A stretch of DNA of 64,000 nucleotides, from NCBI GenBank assembly GCA_947589005.1, contig CANPZO010000005.1, positions 26,818-90,817 on the forward strand, in the 5' to 3' direction. Made by a program: the position numbers and the translations under genes. This stretch comes from an uncultured Clostridia bacterium. GTDB taxonomy: Bacteria; Bacillota; Clostridia; UMGS1883. Shown here piece by piece: positions 43,992 to 53,795 of the stretch; positions within the stretch are counted from its first letter, which is position 1, and every line of letters starts with the position of its first letter. The notes under the pieces were generated by a model that did no database searches, was not told the origin of the DNA, and saw only the letters and a list, made by a program, of their open reading frames with translations.

Positions 43992-46415
43992 CTATTTTAC
44001 CGCGCCAAAGGCCCTGTTGTCAAGCCTTTTGCCGTCATAATTGTTTTTCCTGAACAGCAGGAACAGGAAGGCCGCTATCACCGCTATGGCCGCTACCGTA
44101 CCGATGCCGAAGCCGCCGCCGGAAACCACCTTGCCTATCTGGAACACGCAGAGGGACACGAGATAGGCGAACACACACTGATAGCCGATAGCGAACCAGG
44201 TCCACTTGGCGCTGTTCATTTCCCGCTTGATTGCGCCGATGGCGGCAAAGCAGGGGGCGCAAAGCAGATTAAATACCATGAAGGAGTAGGCCGCCATCGC
44301 GCCGAGCCCCGCGCCGGAGGCGTTGAAGCCGTCGCGTATGGCCGACCATATCTCCGCGCCGCTTTCGGTAGCGACCTCGGCCCCGTAGAGGATGCCGAAG
44401 GTGCCGACAACATTTTCCTTGGCCACAAGGCCGGTGACCGCGGCGACGGCGGCTCTCCAGTCGCCCCAGCCCAGAGGATTGAATATCCAGGCTATGGCCG
44501 TACCGATGATGCCGAGGATGCTCTGGCTGCCCATTTCGTCAACGGGGCCGAAGCCGTTCTCGGTGAAGCCGTAGTTGGAGGTGAACCATACGAATACGGT
44601 GGATATCAGAATGATGGTGCCGGCCTTTTTGATAAAGGACCAGCCGCGCTCCCACATACTGCGCAGTATGCTGCCCACGGTGGGCAGGTGATAGCTGGGC
44701 AGCTCCATTACGAAGGGTGCGGGGTCGCCGGCGAACATTTTCGTCTTTTTGAGGATAATGCCCGAAACCACGATGGCCGCAATGCCCACGAAGTAGGCGC
44801 TGGCGCCTACCCATCCGGCGTTCCCGAACAGAGCGCCGGCTATCAGGCCGATGATGGGCAGCTTTGCGCCGCAGGGTATAAAGGTGGTCGTCATTATGGT
44901 CATACGGCGGTCACGCTCATTTTCGATTGTGCGCGAGGCCATTACTCCGGGCACGCCGCAGCCGCTGCCGATGAGCATGGGTATGAAGGACTTGCCGGAA
45001 AGTCCGAAGCGGCGGAAAATGCGGTCCATGATGAAAGCTATCCTTGCCATATAGCCGCAGCCCTCAAGGAAGGCCAGGAAGAAGAACAGCACCAGCATCT
45101 GGGGCACAAAGCCCAGCACCGCGCCCACACCGGCCACAATGCCGTCCAAAATCAGGCTCTGGAGCCAACCGGCGCACTTCACGGCGTTAAGGCCGTTTTC
45201 AATGATAACGGGGACGCCGGGCACCCATACGCCGTAGGCGGCGGGGTCAGGCTCCTCAAGATTTTTGCCGAGCTCGGCCATGTAAGTCTCATAGTCAACG
45301 GGGATGCGCTCAACGCCGCCCTCCTCGTCATATACGTCCACCTCGGCGGAAACATTCTCGGCCAGAGAGGGCTCGACTCCGGCCTCCGCCGCGGCATCCT
45401 CAAAGGCCGCTATCATTGAGTCGGACATGGCGAACTCCTCCGCCGCCGCGTCATACTCCGCCCGACCCCTGCCGAAAAGGAACCACCCGTCGCCGAAAAG
45501 ACCGTCGTTGGTCCAGTCGGTGACAAATGTGCCCACGGTCGTTACCGAAACATAATAAACGATGAACATTACCGCCGCAAAAATCGGCAGGGCCAGTATA
45601 CGGTTGGTGACGATTTTGTCTATCCTGTCGGAGACGCTGAGCTTTTCCTTATTCTTTTTTGTGTAGCAGCCGCCGATGATTGAGGTTATGTAGTTATATC
45701 TCTCGTTGGTGATTATGCTCTCGCTGTCGTCGTCCAGCTCCTTCTCGGCCTTTTCGATAATATCGGCGGCGTTGGCCTTTACCTCTATCTTGTCGTCCCG
45801 CTCAAAGAGCTTTATGGCGTAAAACCGGCGCTGCTCGGGCTCCACCTGGGGCAGGCGCTTTTCTATCTCGGCGAGGTAAGCCTCCACCTTGGGGGCGAAG
45901 CTGTGTACCGCGGGGGTACGGGTCTTGTTTTTGGCCAGAGACACGGCCTTTTCCGTCACCTTGTCGATGCCGTCGCCCTTGAGGGCCGAAATAGGAATGA
46001 CCGTACAGCCCAGCTTTTTCCCGAGGGCGGCGAAATCTATCCTGTCCCCGTTCTTCTCCACCACGTCCATCATGTTTACGGCCATTACCACGGGTATGCC
46101 CAGCTCCATGACCTGAGTGCTGAGGTAAAGGTTGCGCTCAAGATTGGTGCCGTCAACAATATTGATTATGGCGTCCGGCCGGTGATTTATCAGATAATTT
46201 CGGGCCACTACCTCCTCAAGCGTATAGGGAGACAGCGAGTAAATGCCGGGCAGGTCCATGACAGTGACGTCTTTTTCTCCCTTGAGACGGCCCTCCTTTT
46301 TTTCAACTGTTACCCCCGGCCAGTTGCCCACGAACTGATTTGCGCCCGTGAGGGCGTTGAACAGCGTGGTCTTGCCGCTGTTGGGGTTGCCCGCCAGGGC
46401 TATGGTTATCGCCAT
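43992..46415 (-). CDS. feoB: Ferrous iron transporter FeoB
   Basis: An 807-residue transporter that takes up Fe(II). The N-terminal G domain has G1 GNPNSGKT (9-16), the switch segment NWPGVTVEKKEG, G3 DLPGIYS and G4 NMMD. A helical GDI-like part follows, then about ten membrane segments from about 275. A roughly 75-residue acidic insert (about 330-405) with SLAENVSAEVDVYDEEGG is longer than in E. coli. It forms an operon with two FeoA genes upstream and the Cys-rich protein downstream. Confidence 0.95.
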   Translation of the reverse strand: MAITIALAGNPNSGKTTLFNALTGANQFVGNWPGVTVEKKEGRLKGEKDVTVMDLPGIYSLSPYTLEEVVARNYLINHRPDAIINIVDGTNLERNLYLSTQVMELGIPVVMAVNMMDVVEKNGDRIDFAALGKKLGCTVIPISALKGDGIDKVTEKAVSLAKNKTRTPAVHSFAPKVEAYLAEIEKRLPQVEPEQRRFYAIKLFERDDKIEVKANAADIIEKAEKELDDDSESIITNERYNYITSIIGGCYTKKNKEKLSVSDRIDKIVTNRILALPIFAAVMFIVYYVSVTTVGTFVTDWTNDGLFGDGWFLFGRGRAEYDAAAEEFAMSDSMIAAFEDAAAEAGVEPSLAENVSAEVDVYDEEGGVERIPVDYETYMAELGKNLEEPDPAAYGVWVPGVPVIIENGLNAVKCAGWLQSLILDGIVAGVGAVLGFVPQMLVLFFFLAFLEGCGYMARIAFIMDRIFRRFGLSGKSFIPMLIGSGCGVPGVMASRTIENERDRRMTIMTTTFIPCGAKLPIIGLIAGALFGNAGWVGASAYFVGIAAIVVSGIILKKTKMFAGDPAPFVMELPSYHLPTVGSILRSMWERGWSFIKKAGTIILISTVFVWFTSNYGFTENGFGPVDEMGSQSILGIIGTAIAWIFNPLGWGDWRAAVAAVTGLVAKENVVGTFGILYGAEVATESGAEIWSAIRDGFNASGAGLGAMAAYSFMVFNLLCAPCFAAIGAIKREMNSAKWTWFAIGYQCVFAYLVSLCVFQIGKVVSGGGFGIGTVAAIAVIAAFLFLLFRKNNYDGKRLDNRAFGAVK

Positions 46416-46444
46416 TGTAAATTCCTCCTCATAATTACTTTTCG

Positions 46445-46490
46445 ATTTAAGTTAGACAGATATAATTTAATTATTGTATACTAACTCAAA
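46445..46490 (-). promoter_or_regulatory. Possible operator upstream of feoB
   Basis: The gap between feoA and feoB holds paired AAGTTAG and CTAACT half sites around an AT-rich centre, similar in bases to the DtxR-like box upstream of the first feoA gene. Weak alone, suggestive with the feoA operator. Confidence 0.4.
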
Positions 46491-46500
46491 TTCAAAAAAA

Positions 46501-46722
46501 TTAGTTTACCAGAATGTTTTCCGCGTCGGCCTTCCTGAGCGAAAGCTCGTAACCCCGAACATTGACCTCTACCGGGTCGCCCAGGGGCGCCACCTTGCGC
46601 ACAAAGACCTCCACTCCCTTTGTGATGCCCATGTCCATTATTCTGCGCTTCACCGCGCCATCGCCGTTCACCCTTGCGACGGTGACGGTCTCGCCGATAT
46701 TGGCTTCTTTGAGTGTTTTCAT
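46501..46722 (-). CDS. feoA: FeoA-family protein (second)
   Basis: A 73-residue SH3-like FeoA protein that aids FeoB. The ATG at 46722 follows AGGGAG, and the sequence has the usual VKRRIMDMGITKGVEV and ELSLRKADAENILV elements. An upstream in-frame start would add an unrelated N-terminus. Two FeoA genes before one FeoB are common in Clostridia. Confidence 0.92.
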   Translation of the reverse strand: MKTLKEANIGETVTVARVNGDGAVKRRIMDMGITKGVEVFVRKVAPLGDPVEVNVRGYELSLRKADAENILVN

Positions 46723-46747
46723 GAAAATCTCCCTTCCCTTTGCCCTT

Positions 46748-46957
46748 TCAGACGATGATACACCTTGCCAGCTCCCTGTCGATGGCCACGCGGGAGTCCT
46801 TGACATTGACTATCATGTTGCCGGCCATCTCGGAAACGATGCTGACCTCGGCGCCCTCGACGAAGCCCAGGCTCTCCAAAAAGCGGCGGATTTTATCCTT
46901 TCCGCTTATTTTGACGATATGCTTTTTTACGCCGGAACCCAGCATAACAAGCGGCAT
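46748..46957 (-). CDS. feoA: FeoA-family protein (first)
   Basis: A 69-residue FeoA-like protein (KIRRFLESLGFVEGAEVSIV and NVKDSRVAIDRELARCIIV). It is the first gene of the feo operon, starting at the ATG at 46957 after AAAAAGGAGATGA. A promoter with an overlapping DtxR-like palindrome lies 30-60 bp upstream. Confidence 0.92.
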   Translation of the reverse strand: MPLVMLGSGVKKHIVKISGKDKIRRFLESLGFVEGAEVSIVSEMAGNMIVNVKDSRVAIDRELARCIIV

Positions 46958-46985
46958 AATATCATCTCCTTTTTCAATTTCAGTA

Positions 46986-47017
46986 ATTAGTTTAGCATAA
47001 CTAATTCTATTTGTCAA
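46986..47017 (-). promoter_or_regulatory. feo operon promoter with DtxR/IdeR-like operator
   Basis: On the minus strand TTGACA (47012-47017) and TAAACT (46989-46994) are 17 bp apart. The inverted repeat ATTAGTT (46986-46992) and AACTAAT (46999-47005) covers the -10 region. The centre TTAGTTTAGCATAACTAA resembles the DtxR/IdeR consensus TTAGGTTAGGCTAACCTAA. Repression by an iron-bound DtxR-type regulator is inferred. Confidence 0.7.
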
Positions 47018-47057
47018 TACTAATTTTAAATTTTTTTCAGATTTGTATATTATCAAC

Positions 47058-47100
47058 AAAAACACGGCCATCTATCGCCGGTGATAGGGGCCGTGTTTTT
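47058..47100. terminator. Bidirectional terminator
   Basis: AAAAACACGGCC (47058-47069) pairs with GGCCGTGTTTTT (47089-47100), between the feo operon promoter region and the convergent end of the next gene. Confidence 0.75.
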
Positions 47101-47101
47101 G

Positions 47102-47875
47102 TTACTTCCTTATCATTTCGCGCAGCTCCTTAAAGCCCTTGTCGAAGCGTTTGTGTACGGCGGTGGGGTTGCCCTTTACAAGACTGCGCACACCCAGGCG
47201 CAGACGGGCGGCGAGCTCGTCCCGTCCGGCGGTAAGAGCGTCGATCCGTTCCTGAAGCTCCTGTGTCTTTCCGGCCACGGCGTCCTTAAGCTCCATCTTG
47301 GCCAGCTCAAGCTGGACGGCAAGCTCCTCCAGCTTGGCGGCGGCCTTGTTGAGGTCGAAGGCGGCGCGGGCGGAAACCACAAAGTCGAAAATCAGCGCGG
47401 CCAACAGAACCCCGTCTATGACGGCGGCGGCGGCAAGGCCCACATGACCGGTGACAAAATTCGAAATCGGCTCATGAATGAGGTACACCACCAGCAGGGT
47501 AAGCACTCCCCAGAACAGAGAGCTCGTCAGACAGATACGGCCCTGAAAGTTCATGAACTGACCGGTGTAATCCCAGTATTTGGTCTTGAATATGCTTTCC
47601 ATAATCACGGCGGTGACATATTCCAGCGCGGTGCAGGCCAGGACGCCCACTATGTAGCAGAGGAAAATGTTCCCCCTCACGGGCATTGTGCTGAAAATTA
47701 TAGTCAATGCGCCGAAGCCGTAAATCGGCAGGAACGGTCCCCTGAGGAAGCCCCTGTTGGTGGGCTTTTTGGTGTCAATGGTAACTATGGCGCTCTCAAT
47801 GCACCAGCCCAAAAAGCAGTACAGCATAAAAAACAAGACCCAGTATGGCAAAGCGTAACCGTTGATAACAGGCAA
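47102..47875 (-). CDS. Putative ABC transporter permease-like membrane protein (DUF1113/CmpB type)
   Basis: A 257-residue protein with five or six membrane segments in residues 1-165 and a cytoplasmic coiled-coil tail (170-257, LNKAAAKLEELAVQLELAK). FFMLYCFLGWCIES near 15-28 and NRGFLRGPFLPIYGFG near 40-55 are the signature of the DUF1113 / CmpB-type family annotated as putative ABC transporter permease. No ATPase partner is nearby, and the real function is unknown. Confidence 0.8.
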   Translation of the reverse strand: MPVINGYALPYWVLFFMLYCFLGWCIESAIVTIDTKKPTNRGFLRGPFLPIYGFGALTIIFSTMPVRGNIFLCYIVGVLACTALEYVTAVIMESIFKTKYWDYTGQFMNFQGRICLTSSLFWGVLTLLVVYLIHEPISNFVTGHVGLAAAAVIDGVLLAALIFDFVVSARAAFDLNKAAAKLEELAVQLELAKMELKDAVAGKTQELQERIDALTAGRDELAARLRLGVRSLVKGNPTAVHKRFDKGFKELREMIRK

Positions 47876-47887
47876 AATAAATCCCCC

Positions 47888-48754
47888 TTATTTTAATTCG
47901 ATAACTTTTTTATTAAGATATGACAAAAGCCCCTCGGTAATATCAAATTCCAGCCGAAAGGCCGTGAGCCTCTGTCCCCCCGCGCCGGAGGCCCCGTATT
48001 TGGCGTCCCCCACGATGGGGCAGCCTATGGCCGCGAGCTGGGCCCTTATCTGATGGCTGCGGCCGGTGTGCAGCTCCACCTCCAGCTCGGCCTCGCCGTC
48101 CCGGACGCCCAGCACACGATAGGTCAGCGAGACCTCCCTGCCCCCCTGACCCACGGTGCTTTTGTTTGCCGAGGGGTCCTTTTTCAGGGTGGTAACGAGG
48201 GTGGCGGCGGGCTCCGGCGGCACACCCTCGGTGACGCAGCGGTAGAACTTTCGCACCCGCCGGTTTTTTATGGCGAGGTTCATCTCCCGCAGGGCGGCGG
48301 CGTTTTTCGCCCCGATAACGAGGCCGTCGGTGTTCCGGTCAAGGCGGTTGCACAGGGCCGGAGCAAAGGCGCTTTCGGCGGCGGGGTCGTAGTCGTTTTG
48401 GGCCATATAAGCCTTGAAGCGGCTGCTGAGCGCGTCCTCGCCGGGTCTGTCCGGCTGGGACTTGAGTCCGGCGGGCTTGTAGAGGACGGCGATGTTCCCG
48501 TCCTCCCAGACCACCTCGGGCAGCGGGCCGAAAGCGGCGGTCTCCCCCTTTGCGGCGAACTCATCGCTTATATATATCGTCAGCTCCTCGCCCTCGCCGA
48601 GGACATAGCCCTCCTTTATCCATTTTCCATTGATTTTTACGTCCTTTTTGCGAAACGCCTTATAAATCAGCGACGACGGGGCGGTCGTGGCCTTGAACAA
48701 AAACCGCTCGGCCTTGAGACCGCCGTCATTTTTTGTTATCTTAAAGCGCAGCAT
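47888..48754 (-). CDS. RluA-family pseudouridine synthase
   Basis: A 288-residue RNA pseudouridine synthase. Residues 12-62 are an S4-like RNA-binding region. The catalytic Asp is D139 in NRLDRNTDGL. RVLGVRDGEAELEVELHTGRSHQIRAQLAAIG near 215-245 is typical of RluA/RluD proteins. The target (23S rRNA or other RNA) cannot be decided. It lies 3 bp downstream of tgt, so both act in RNA modification and are co-transcribed. Confidence 0.93.
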   Translation of the reverse strand: MLRFKITKNDGGLKAERFLFKATTAPSSLIYKAFRKKDVKINGKWIKEGYVLGEGEELTIYISDEFAAKGETAAFGPLPEVVWEDGNIAVLYKPAGLKSQPDRPGEDALSSRFKAYMAQNDYDPAAESAFAPALCNRLDRNTDGLVIGAKNAAALREMNLAIKNRRVRKFYRCVTEGVPPEPAATLVTTLKKDPSANKSTVGQGGREVSLTYRVLGVRDGEAELEVELHTGRSHQIRAQLAAIGCPIVGDAKYGASGAGGQRLTAFRLEFDITEGLLSYLNKKVIELK

Positions 48755-48757
48755 GGC

Positions 48758-49906
<1,149 letters not shown>

Positions 49907-50335
49907 TCAATTACATCTTCTTTCATATTCCGCAATCAGCAGAGGCTGTATCAGCGGATATGTCCATTCGTCCGGCAATTCGTCCAGAAGAACGACCTTT
50001 TCCATCTCGCTGTGGAGCTCGCTTTCAAATTTTGAAATTTCAGCAAAATATAACATTCCGAATGTTTCCTGCCCCGCGGCGTTTACCCTGTTTTTTCCCT
50101 CGACGGAATACACGCATACCGGATTTATTGTGAAATCTATTGCGCCGGTTTCCTCTTTTAATTCTCTTTCTGCCGTATCGTCAATTTTTTCGCCGGCTTC
50201 CCTGTGTCCGCCCGGCACCTCATAGGTGTTCCTTTCTTTGTGTTTGCAAAACACCCATTTTCCGTCGGACTTTGAAATAATGACGGCGAACTTTAACAAA
50301 CCGTCGTCAACGCCGTCGTAAAACCGGACCCGCAT
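49907..50335 (-). CDS. NUDIX hydrolase
   Basis: A 142-residue protein with a full Nudix box, GGHREAGEKIDDTAERELKEETG (about residues 39-61). The central fold has the usual alpha-beta-alpha pattern. The substrate is unknown; nucleotide or sugar-nucleotide diphosphates are possible. It lies 18 bp upstream of tgt on the same strand, with its own AAAGGA ribosome binding site. Confidence 0.88.
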   Translation of the reverse strand: MRVRFYDGVDDGLLKFAVIISKSDGKWVFCKHKERNTYEVPGGHREAGEKIDDTAERELKEETGAIDFTINPVCVYSVEGKNRVNAAGQETFGMLYFAEISKFESELHSEMEKVVLLDELPDEWTYPLIQPLLIAEYERRCN

Positions 50336-50855
50336 TTTATCTTTCCTCCAATTTCAAATATATCCACAGGTAAAATTATACCACATATCATGCAAAAAAG
50401 CAAGCCCTATTTCGACTTAGGGCGGCCACGGTTTTGTCGCCGGAACAAACTCTGTCATTTTTCTAATACTTCGTAAACGCCTGCGGCGTTGTTTGTCGCA
50501 TTTAGTTTTATTGTGTGTTCTTTTGCGCGGCAAAAGAACCAAAAGCGCCGGGGCCCTCGCCATGGCCCCGGACCCCCTAAGGCGCTCAAGAGGGCCTGCG
50601 GGCCCCCTTGAGAATTCCCCCGGGTTTTACGGTATACCCGACTATTACGCATTACCGTAGGGCGGGCTGCCCTCAGCCCGCCACGGACCCGCTTGACGGG
50701 CCTGAAAACTTGTCGCCTATACCTTCCTTCCCCTACGGTGTTTGTGGAACAAATTTACGTTTTTTCGATAAAACGACGGCGGCATCTGGTGATGCCGCTC
50801 TACAGATAATTAACCCCCAACCAAGATTACCGCACCGTAACTCATAACTCATAAC
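50336..50855. repeat. Gene-free gap rich in dispersed intergenic repeats
   Basis: No convincing gene. It contains GTAGGGCGGGCTGCCCTCAGCC (50658-50683), a repeat also near 25314 and, inverted, near 58412. A stretch around 50520-50640 (CGGCAAAAGAACCAAAAGCG, GGCCCCGGACCCCC) looks like a GC-rich repeat. A short ORF across it (50455-50652) is low-complexity and rejected. Confidence 0.6.
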
Positions 50856-51515
50856 TCAAAACACCGTGTCCTCGTCCAGCGTCCCGAACTCGTAGCCCGC
50901 CTCCTCGATAAGGGTGAGTATGCGCTCGAGGTTGTCGGCGGTGCTTTTACGGTCGTGGAGCAGAATGACCGCCGTGGGGCCGGCGTCCTCAAGCCCTTTT
51001 TTCAGGTTCCTCAGCACCGCCTCCTTATCCACTATTTTGCCGATGGAATCCCGAGGGTCCACGTTCCAGTCGAAAATCTTATAACCCGCCGTCTCCAAAA
51101 GCTCCCGCTGGCGGTCAGTGAGATTGGGCTTGCTGCCGAAGGGGGTGCGCACCACCATGCTCCGGCGGCCCAGGAGCTTATACAGAGCCTCGTTGGTCTC
51201 GTTCATCTCGTTGAGAGGGCTGGTTGGGGCGGCATAAATATTCCCGTTGTGGCTGACCCCGTGGAGCCCTATGGTGAAGCCGCCGCACTCCATCATTTTG
51301 ATGTAGTCGGGGTAGGTCTCTATCCTGTCCTTCAGCACGAAAAAGGCGGCCCCGGCCTTGTGGCGCTTTAATGTCTCGATAATATTCGGAGTGTTAAGGG
51401 TCGGCCCGTCGTCAATGGTGATATATGCCACCTTTTTTGGGGCGGGGGCGCTGTTCACAATGACCGAAAAAAGGATTATCGCCGCGGCGAGAGCGAAAAA
51501 CACAAACCTTCTCAT
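50856..51515 (-). CDS. Polysaccharide deacetylase
   Basis: A 219-residue exported NodB-family enzyme with an N-terminal signal anchor (about 4-22). The metal-binding D-D motif is YITIDDGPTLNTP (about 30-42) and the H-x-x-x-N segment is GLHGVSHNG near 85. RTPFGSKPNLTD and NVDPRDS complete the family motifs, the last Asp being conserved. It probably removes acetyl groups from peptidoglycan or another wall glycan. It is monocistronic. Confidence 0.92.
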   Translation of the reverse strand: MRRFVFFALAAAIILFSVIVNSAPAPKKVAYITIDDGPTLNTPNIIETLKRHKAGAAFFVLKDRIETYPDYIKMMECGGFTIGLHGVSHNGNIYAAPTSPLNEMNETNEALYKLLGRRSMVVRTPFGSKPNLTDRQRELLETAGYKIFDWNVDPRDSIGKIVDKEAVLRNLKKGLEDAGPTAVILLHDRKSTADNLERILTLIEEAGYEFGTLDEDTVF

Positions 51516-51631
51516 AGACTCACCTCGTTACAGCATATGAAGCGGCATATTTTTTTATGTTTGCCCCTTGCGCGCGGGGTGATTTTATGTTATGATTATA
51601 CAAAGAAAATTTTTTACAGGGAGTGTTCGCA

Positions 51632-53566
51632 GTGAAATTTGTCACAAATGAATTCGCGCCCCTTAGGGACGTAAAGATAACCGACGGCTTTTGGAGCCGT
51701 TATACGGACATCGCCAAGGACAGGATAATCCCCTACCAGTGGCAGGCCGTCAACGACCTTGTGCCCGACACCGAGCCCAGCCACGCCATGGCCAACTTCC
51801 GCATCGCGGCGGGGCTGGAAAAGGGCGAGTTCGGCGGATATGTGTTCCAGGACAGCGACGTGTCAAAATGGCTGGAGGCCGTCGCCTACCGGCTGACCAT
51901 CGCCCCCGACAAGGAGCTGGAGGCCACCGCCGACGGCGTCATTGATTTGATGGAAAAGGCCCAGGACGAGGACGGCTATCTGATGACATACTTTCAGATA
52001 GAGCAGCCGGACAAAAAGTTCACCAACCTTCTGGACTGTCACGAGCTTTACTGCGCCGGCCACATGACCGAGGCCGCCGTCGCCTATTACGAGGCCACCG
52101 GCAAGGACAAATTTTTGAACATAGTTCGCCGCTTTATCGACCTGATAGACTCCAAAATCGGCCCCGAGGAGGGCAAGCTGCACGGCTATCCCGGCCACCC
52201 GGAGCTGGAGCTGGCGCTGATGCGGCTTTACGGCGTCACCAGAGAGGAGCGTTACCTGAACCTTTGCAAATACATGATAGACGCCCGCGGCACCGAGCCC
52301 AACTTCTTTGAGGAGGAGCTGAAAGCCCGCGGCTATGTCAACCACTGGAACGGCCGTCAGGAGCACGTGGACAAATACTACAACCAGTCTCACAAGCCCA
52401 TTCGCCAGCAGACCGAGGCCGTGGGCCACGCCGTCCGCGCGGGCTATCTCTACACCGGTGTGGCGGCCCTGGCCGCCGAGACCGGGGACCTTGAGCTGAA
52501 AAGGACGGCCGAGACCCTTTGGGACAACATAACTAAAAAGCAGATGTACATCACCGGCGGCGTGGGCGCGCAGGTGCACGGAGAGGCTTTCAGCTTCAAC
52601 TACCACCTGCCCAACGACACTGTCTACAACGAGACCTGCGCGGCCATAGCCATGGTGTTCTTCGCGCGGCAGATGCTGCGCATGGACGTGGACGGGAAGT
52701 ATTCCGACGTTATGGAGAGGCTGCTCTACAACGGTACGATATGCGGAATGTCGCTTGACGGCCGCCATTTCTTCTACACCAACCCCCTCGAGATGTGGGA
52801 GGAGGCCACACAGAAGGCCGGCCCCTGCCGCCATATACGCAGCAAACGGCCCGGCTGGTTCGGCTGCGCCTGCTGCCCGCCCAACCTGGCCCGAATGATA
52901 ACCTCTCTGGGAGGCTATGTTTACTCCTCATCGGCGGACACGATTTACACCCACCTGTTCATCGGCGGCGAGGCGGAGATAGAAATGCCCTTCGGCAGGG
53001 TGCGGGTGGAGCAGAGCGGCAATTACCCCTGGGACGGGAAGATATCGTTCCGCCTCAGCGCCGGGGACTACGCCTTTGCCCTGCGCATACCCTCCTGGGC
53101 GCGTAGCTTTGAGCTTAAGGTCAACGGTCTAAGCGTCCGTCCCGAGCTGAAAAAGGGCTACGCCTACATAAGCCGCAAGTGGAAGGACGACGACAGCGTC
53201 TGCCTGACCCTGCCCATGCCCGTGGAGTTCATGGAGGCCAATCCTCTGGCCCGTGAGGACAACGGCATGGCCGCCATCATGCGCGGGCCGGTGGTCTACT
53301 GTTTGGAGTCCGCCGACAACGGCGACTGCCTGAGTGCGCTTAGGCTGGGTGATATCGACAGCTTCGAGGCATACGCCGATAGCTCGCTTTTTGAAGGAGC
53401 CGTCAGCATAAGGGGCAGGGCCTACCGCCGGCCAAGCTGGTCCGACAACGCCCTCTACCGGCCGCTTTCCGCCGTCGAGGACGAGACCGAGGTCGTCGCC
53501 ATACCCTACGCCTTCTGGGGCAACCGCGAGGACACCCTCGAAATGACCGTCTGGGTGAGGAAATAG
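51632..53566 (+). CDS. GH127 beta-L-arabinofuranosidase-like glycosidase
   Basis: A 644-residue enzyme of the HypBA1 family that releases beta-L-arabinofuranose. The zinc-bound cysteine glycosidase site is present: E334 and C336 in NETCA, C414 and C415 in GCACCPPN, close to E338, C340, C417 and C418 of the Bifidobacterium enzyme. The (alpha/alpha)6 barrel and C-terminal sheet are visible. GTG start at 51632 after GGGAG. A xylulokinase gene lies nearby, suggesting plant pentose use. Confidence 0.93.
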   Translation: MKFVTNEFAPLRDVKITDGFWSRYTDIAKDRIIPYQWQAVNDLVPDTEPSHAMANFRIAAGLEKGEFGGYVFQDSDVSKWLEAVAYRLTIAPDKELEATADGVIDLMEKAQDEDGYLMTYFQIEQPDKKFTNLLDCHELYCAGHMTEAAVAYYEATGKDKFLNIVRRFIDLIDSKIGPEEGKLHGYPGHPELELALMRLYGVTREERYLNLCKYMIDARGTEPNFFEEELKARGYVNHWNGRQEHVDKYYNQSHKPIRQQTEAVGHAVRAGYLYTGVAALAAETGDLELKRTAETLWDNITKKQMYITGGVGAQVHGEAFSFNYHLPNDTVYNETCAAIAMVFFARQMLRMDVDGKYSDVMERLLYNGTICGMSLDGRHFFYTNPLEMWEEATQKAGPCRHIRSKRPGWFGCACCPPNLARMITSLGGYVYSSSADTIYTHLFIGGEAEIEMPFGRVRVEQSGNYPWDGKISFRLSAGDYAFALRIPSWARSFELKVNGLSVRPELKKGYAYISRKWKDDDSVCLTLPMPVEFMEANPLAREDNGMAAIMRGPVVYCLESADNGDCLSALRLGDIDSFEAYADSSLFEGAVSIRGRAYRRPSWSDNALYRPLSAVEDETEVVAIPYAFWGNREDTLEMTVWVRK

Positions 53567-53623
53567 CTTTGAGGCACCGCGGTCATGCGCCGTTCCCTAT
53601 CGCATTTTAAGCCAATACAATAC

Positions 53624-53650
53624 AAGGGGGACCGTGAGGGTCCCCCTTTT
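53624..53650 (+). terminator. Terminator after GH127
   Basis: AAGGGGGACC (53624-53633) pairs with GGTCCCCCTT (53639-53648), followed by TTGT. Confidence 0.8.
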
Positions 53651-53726
53651 GTATGTGCGACAAAACCGAGCGCATATGGCAAACAGATTTAAATGTTCCG
53701 TTGAAAACGGGTATCCTTTACGTCGC

Positions 53727-53755
53727 TTTACAAACATTTACCCATGTGATATAAT
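53727..53755 (+). promoter_or_regulatory. Promoter of the HTH-TPR regulator
   Basis: TTTACA (53727-53732) and TATAAT (53750-53755) with a 17-bp spacer, 40 bp before the ATG. Confidence 0.75.
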
Positions 53756-53795
53756 TCATGTACGGTATCAAAATAAGCACAAGGAGGAAAACACG

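Noticed and set aside
50455..50652. Minus-strand ORF of 65 codons
   Set aside because: Low-complexity, lies in a repeat-rich gap, has no ribosome binding site and looks like a translated intergenic repeat.
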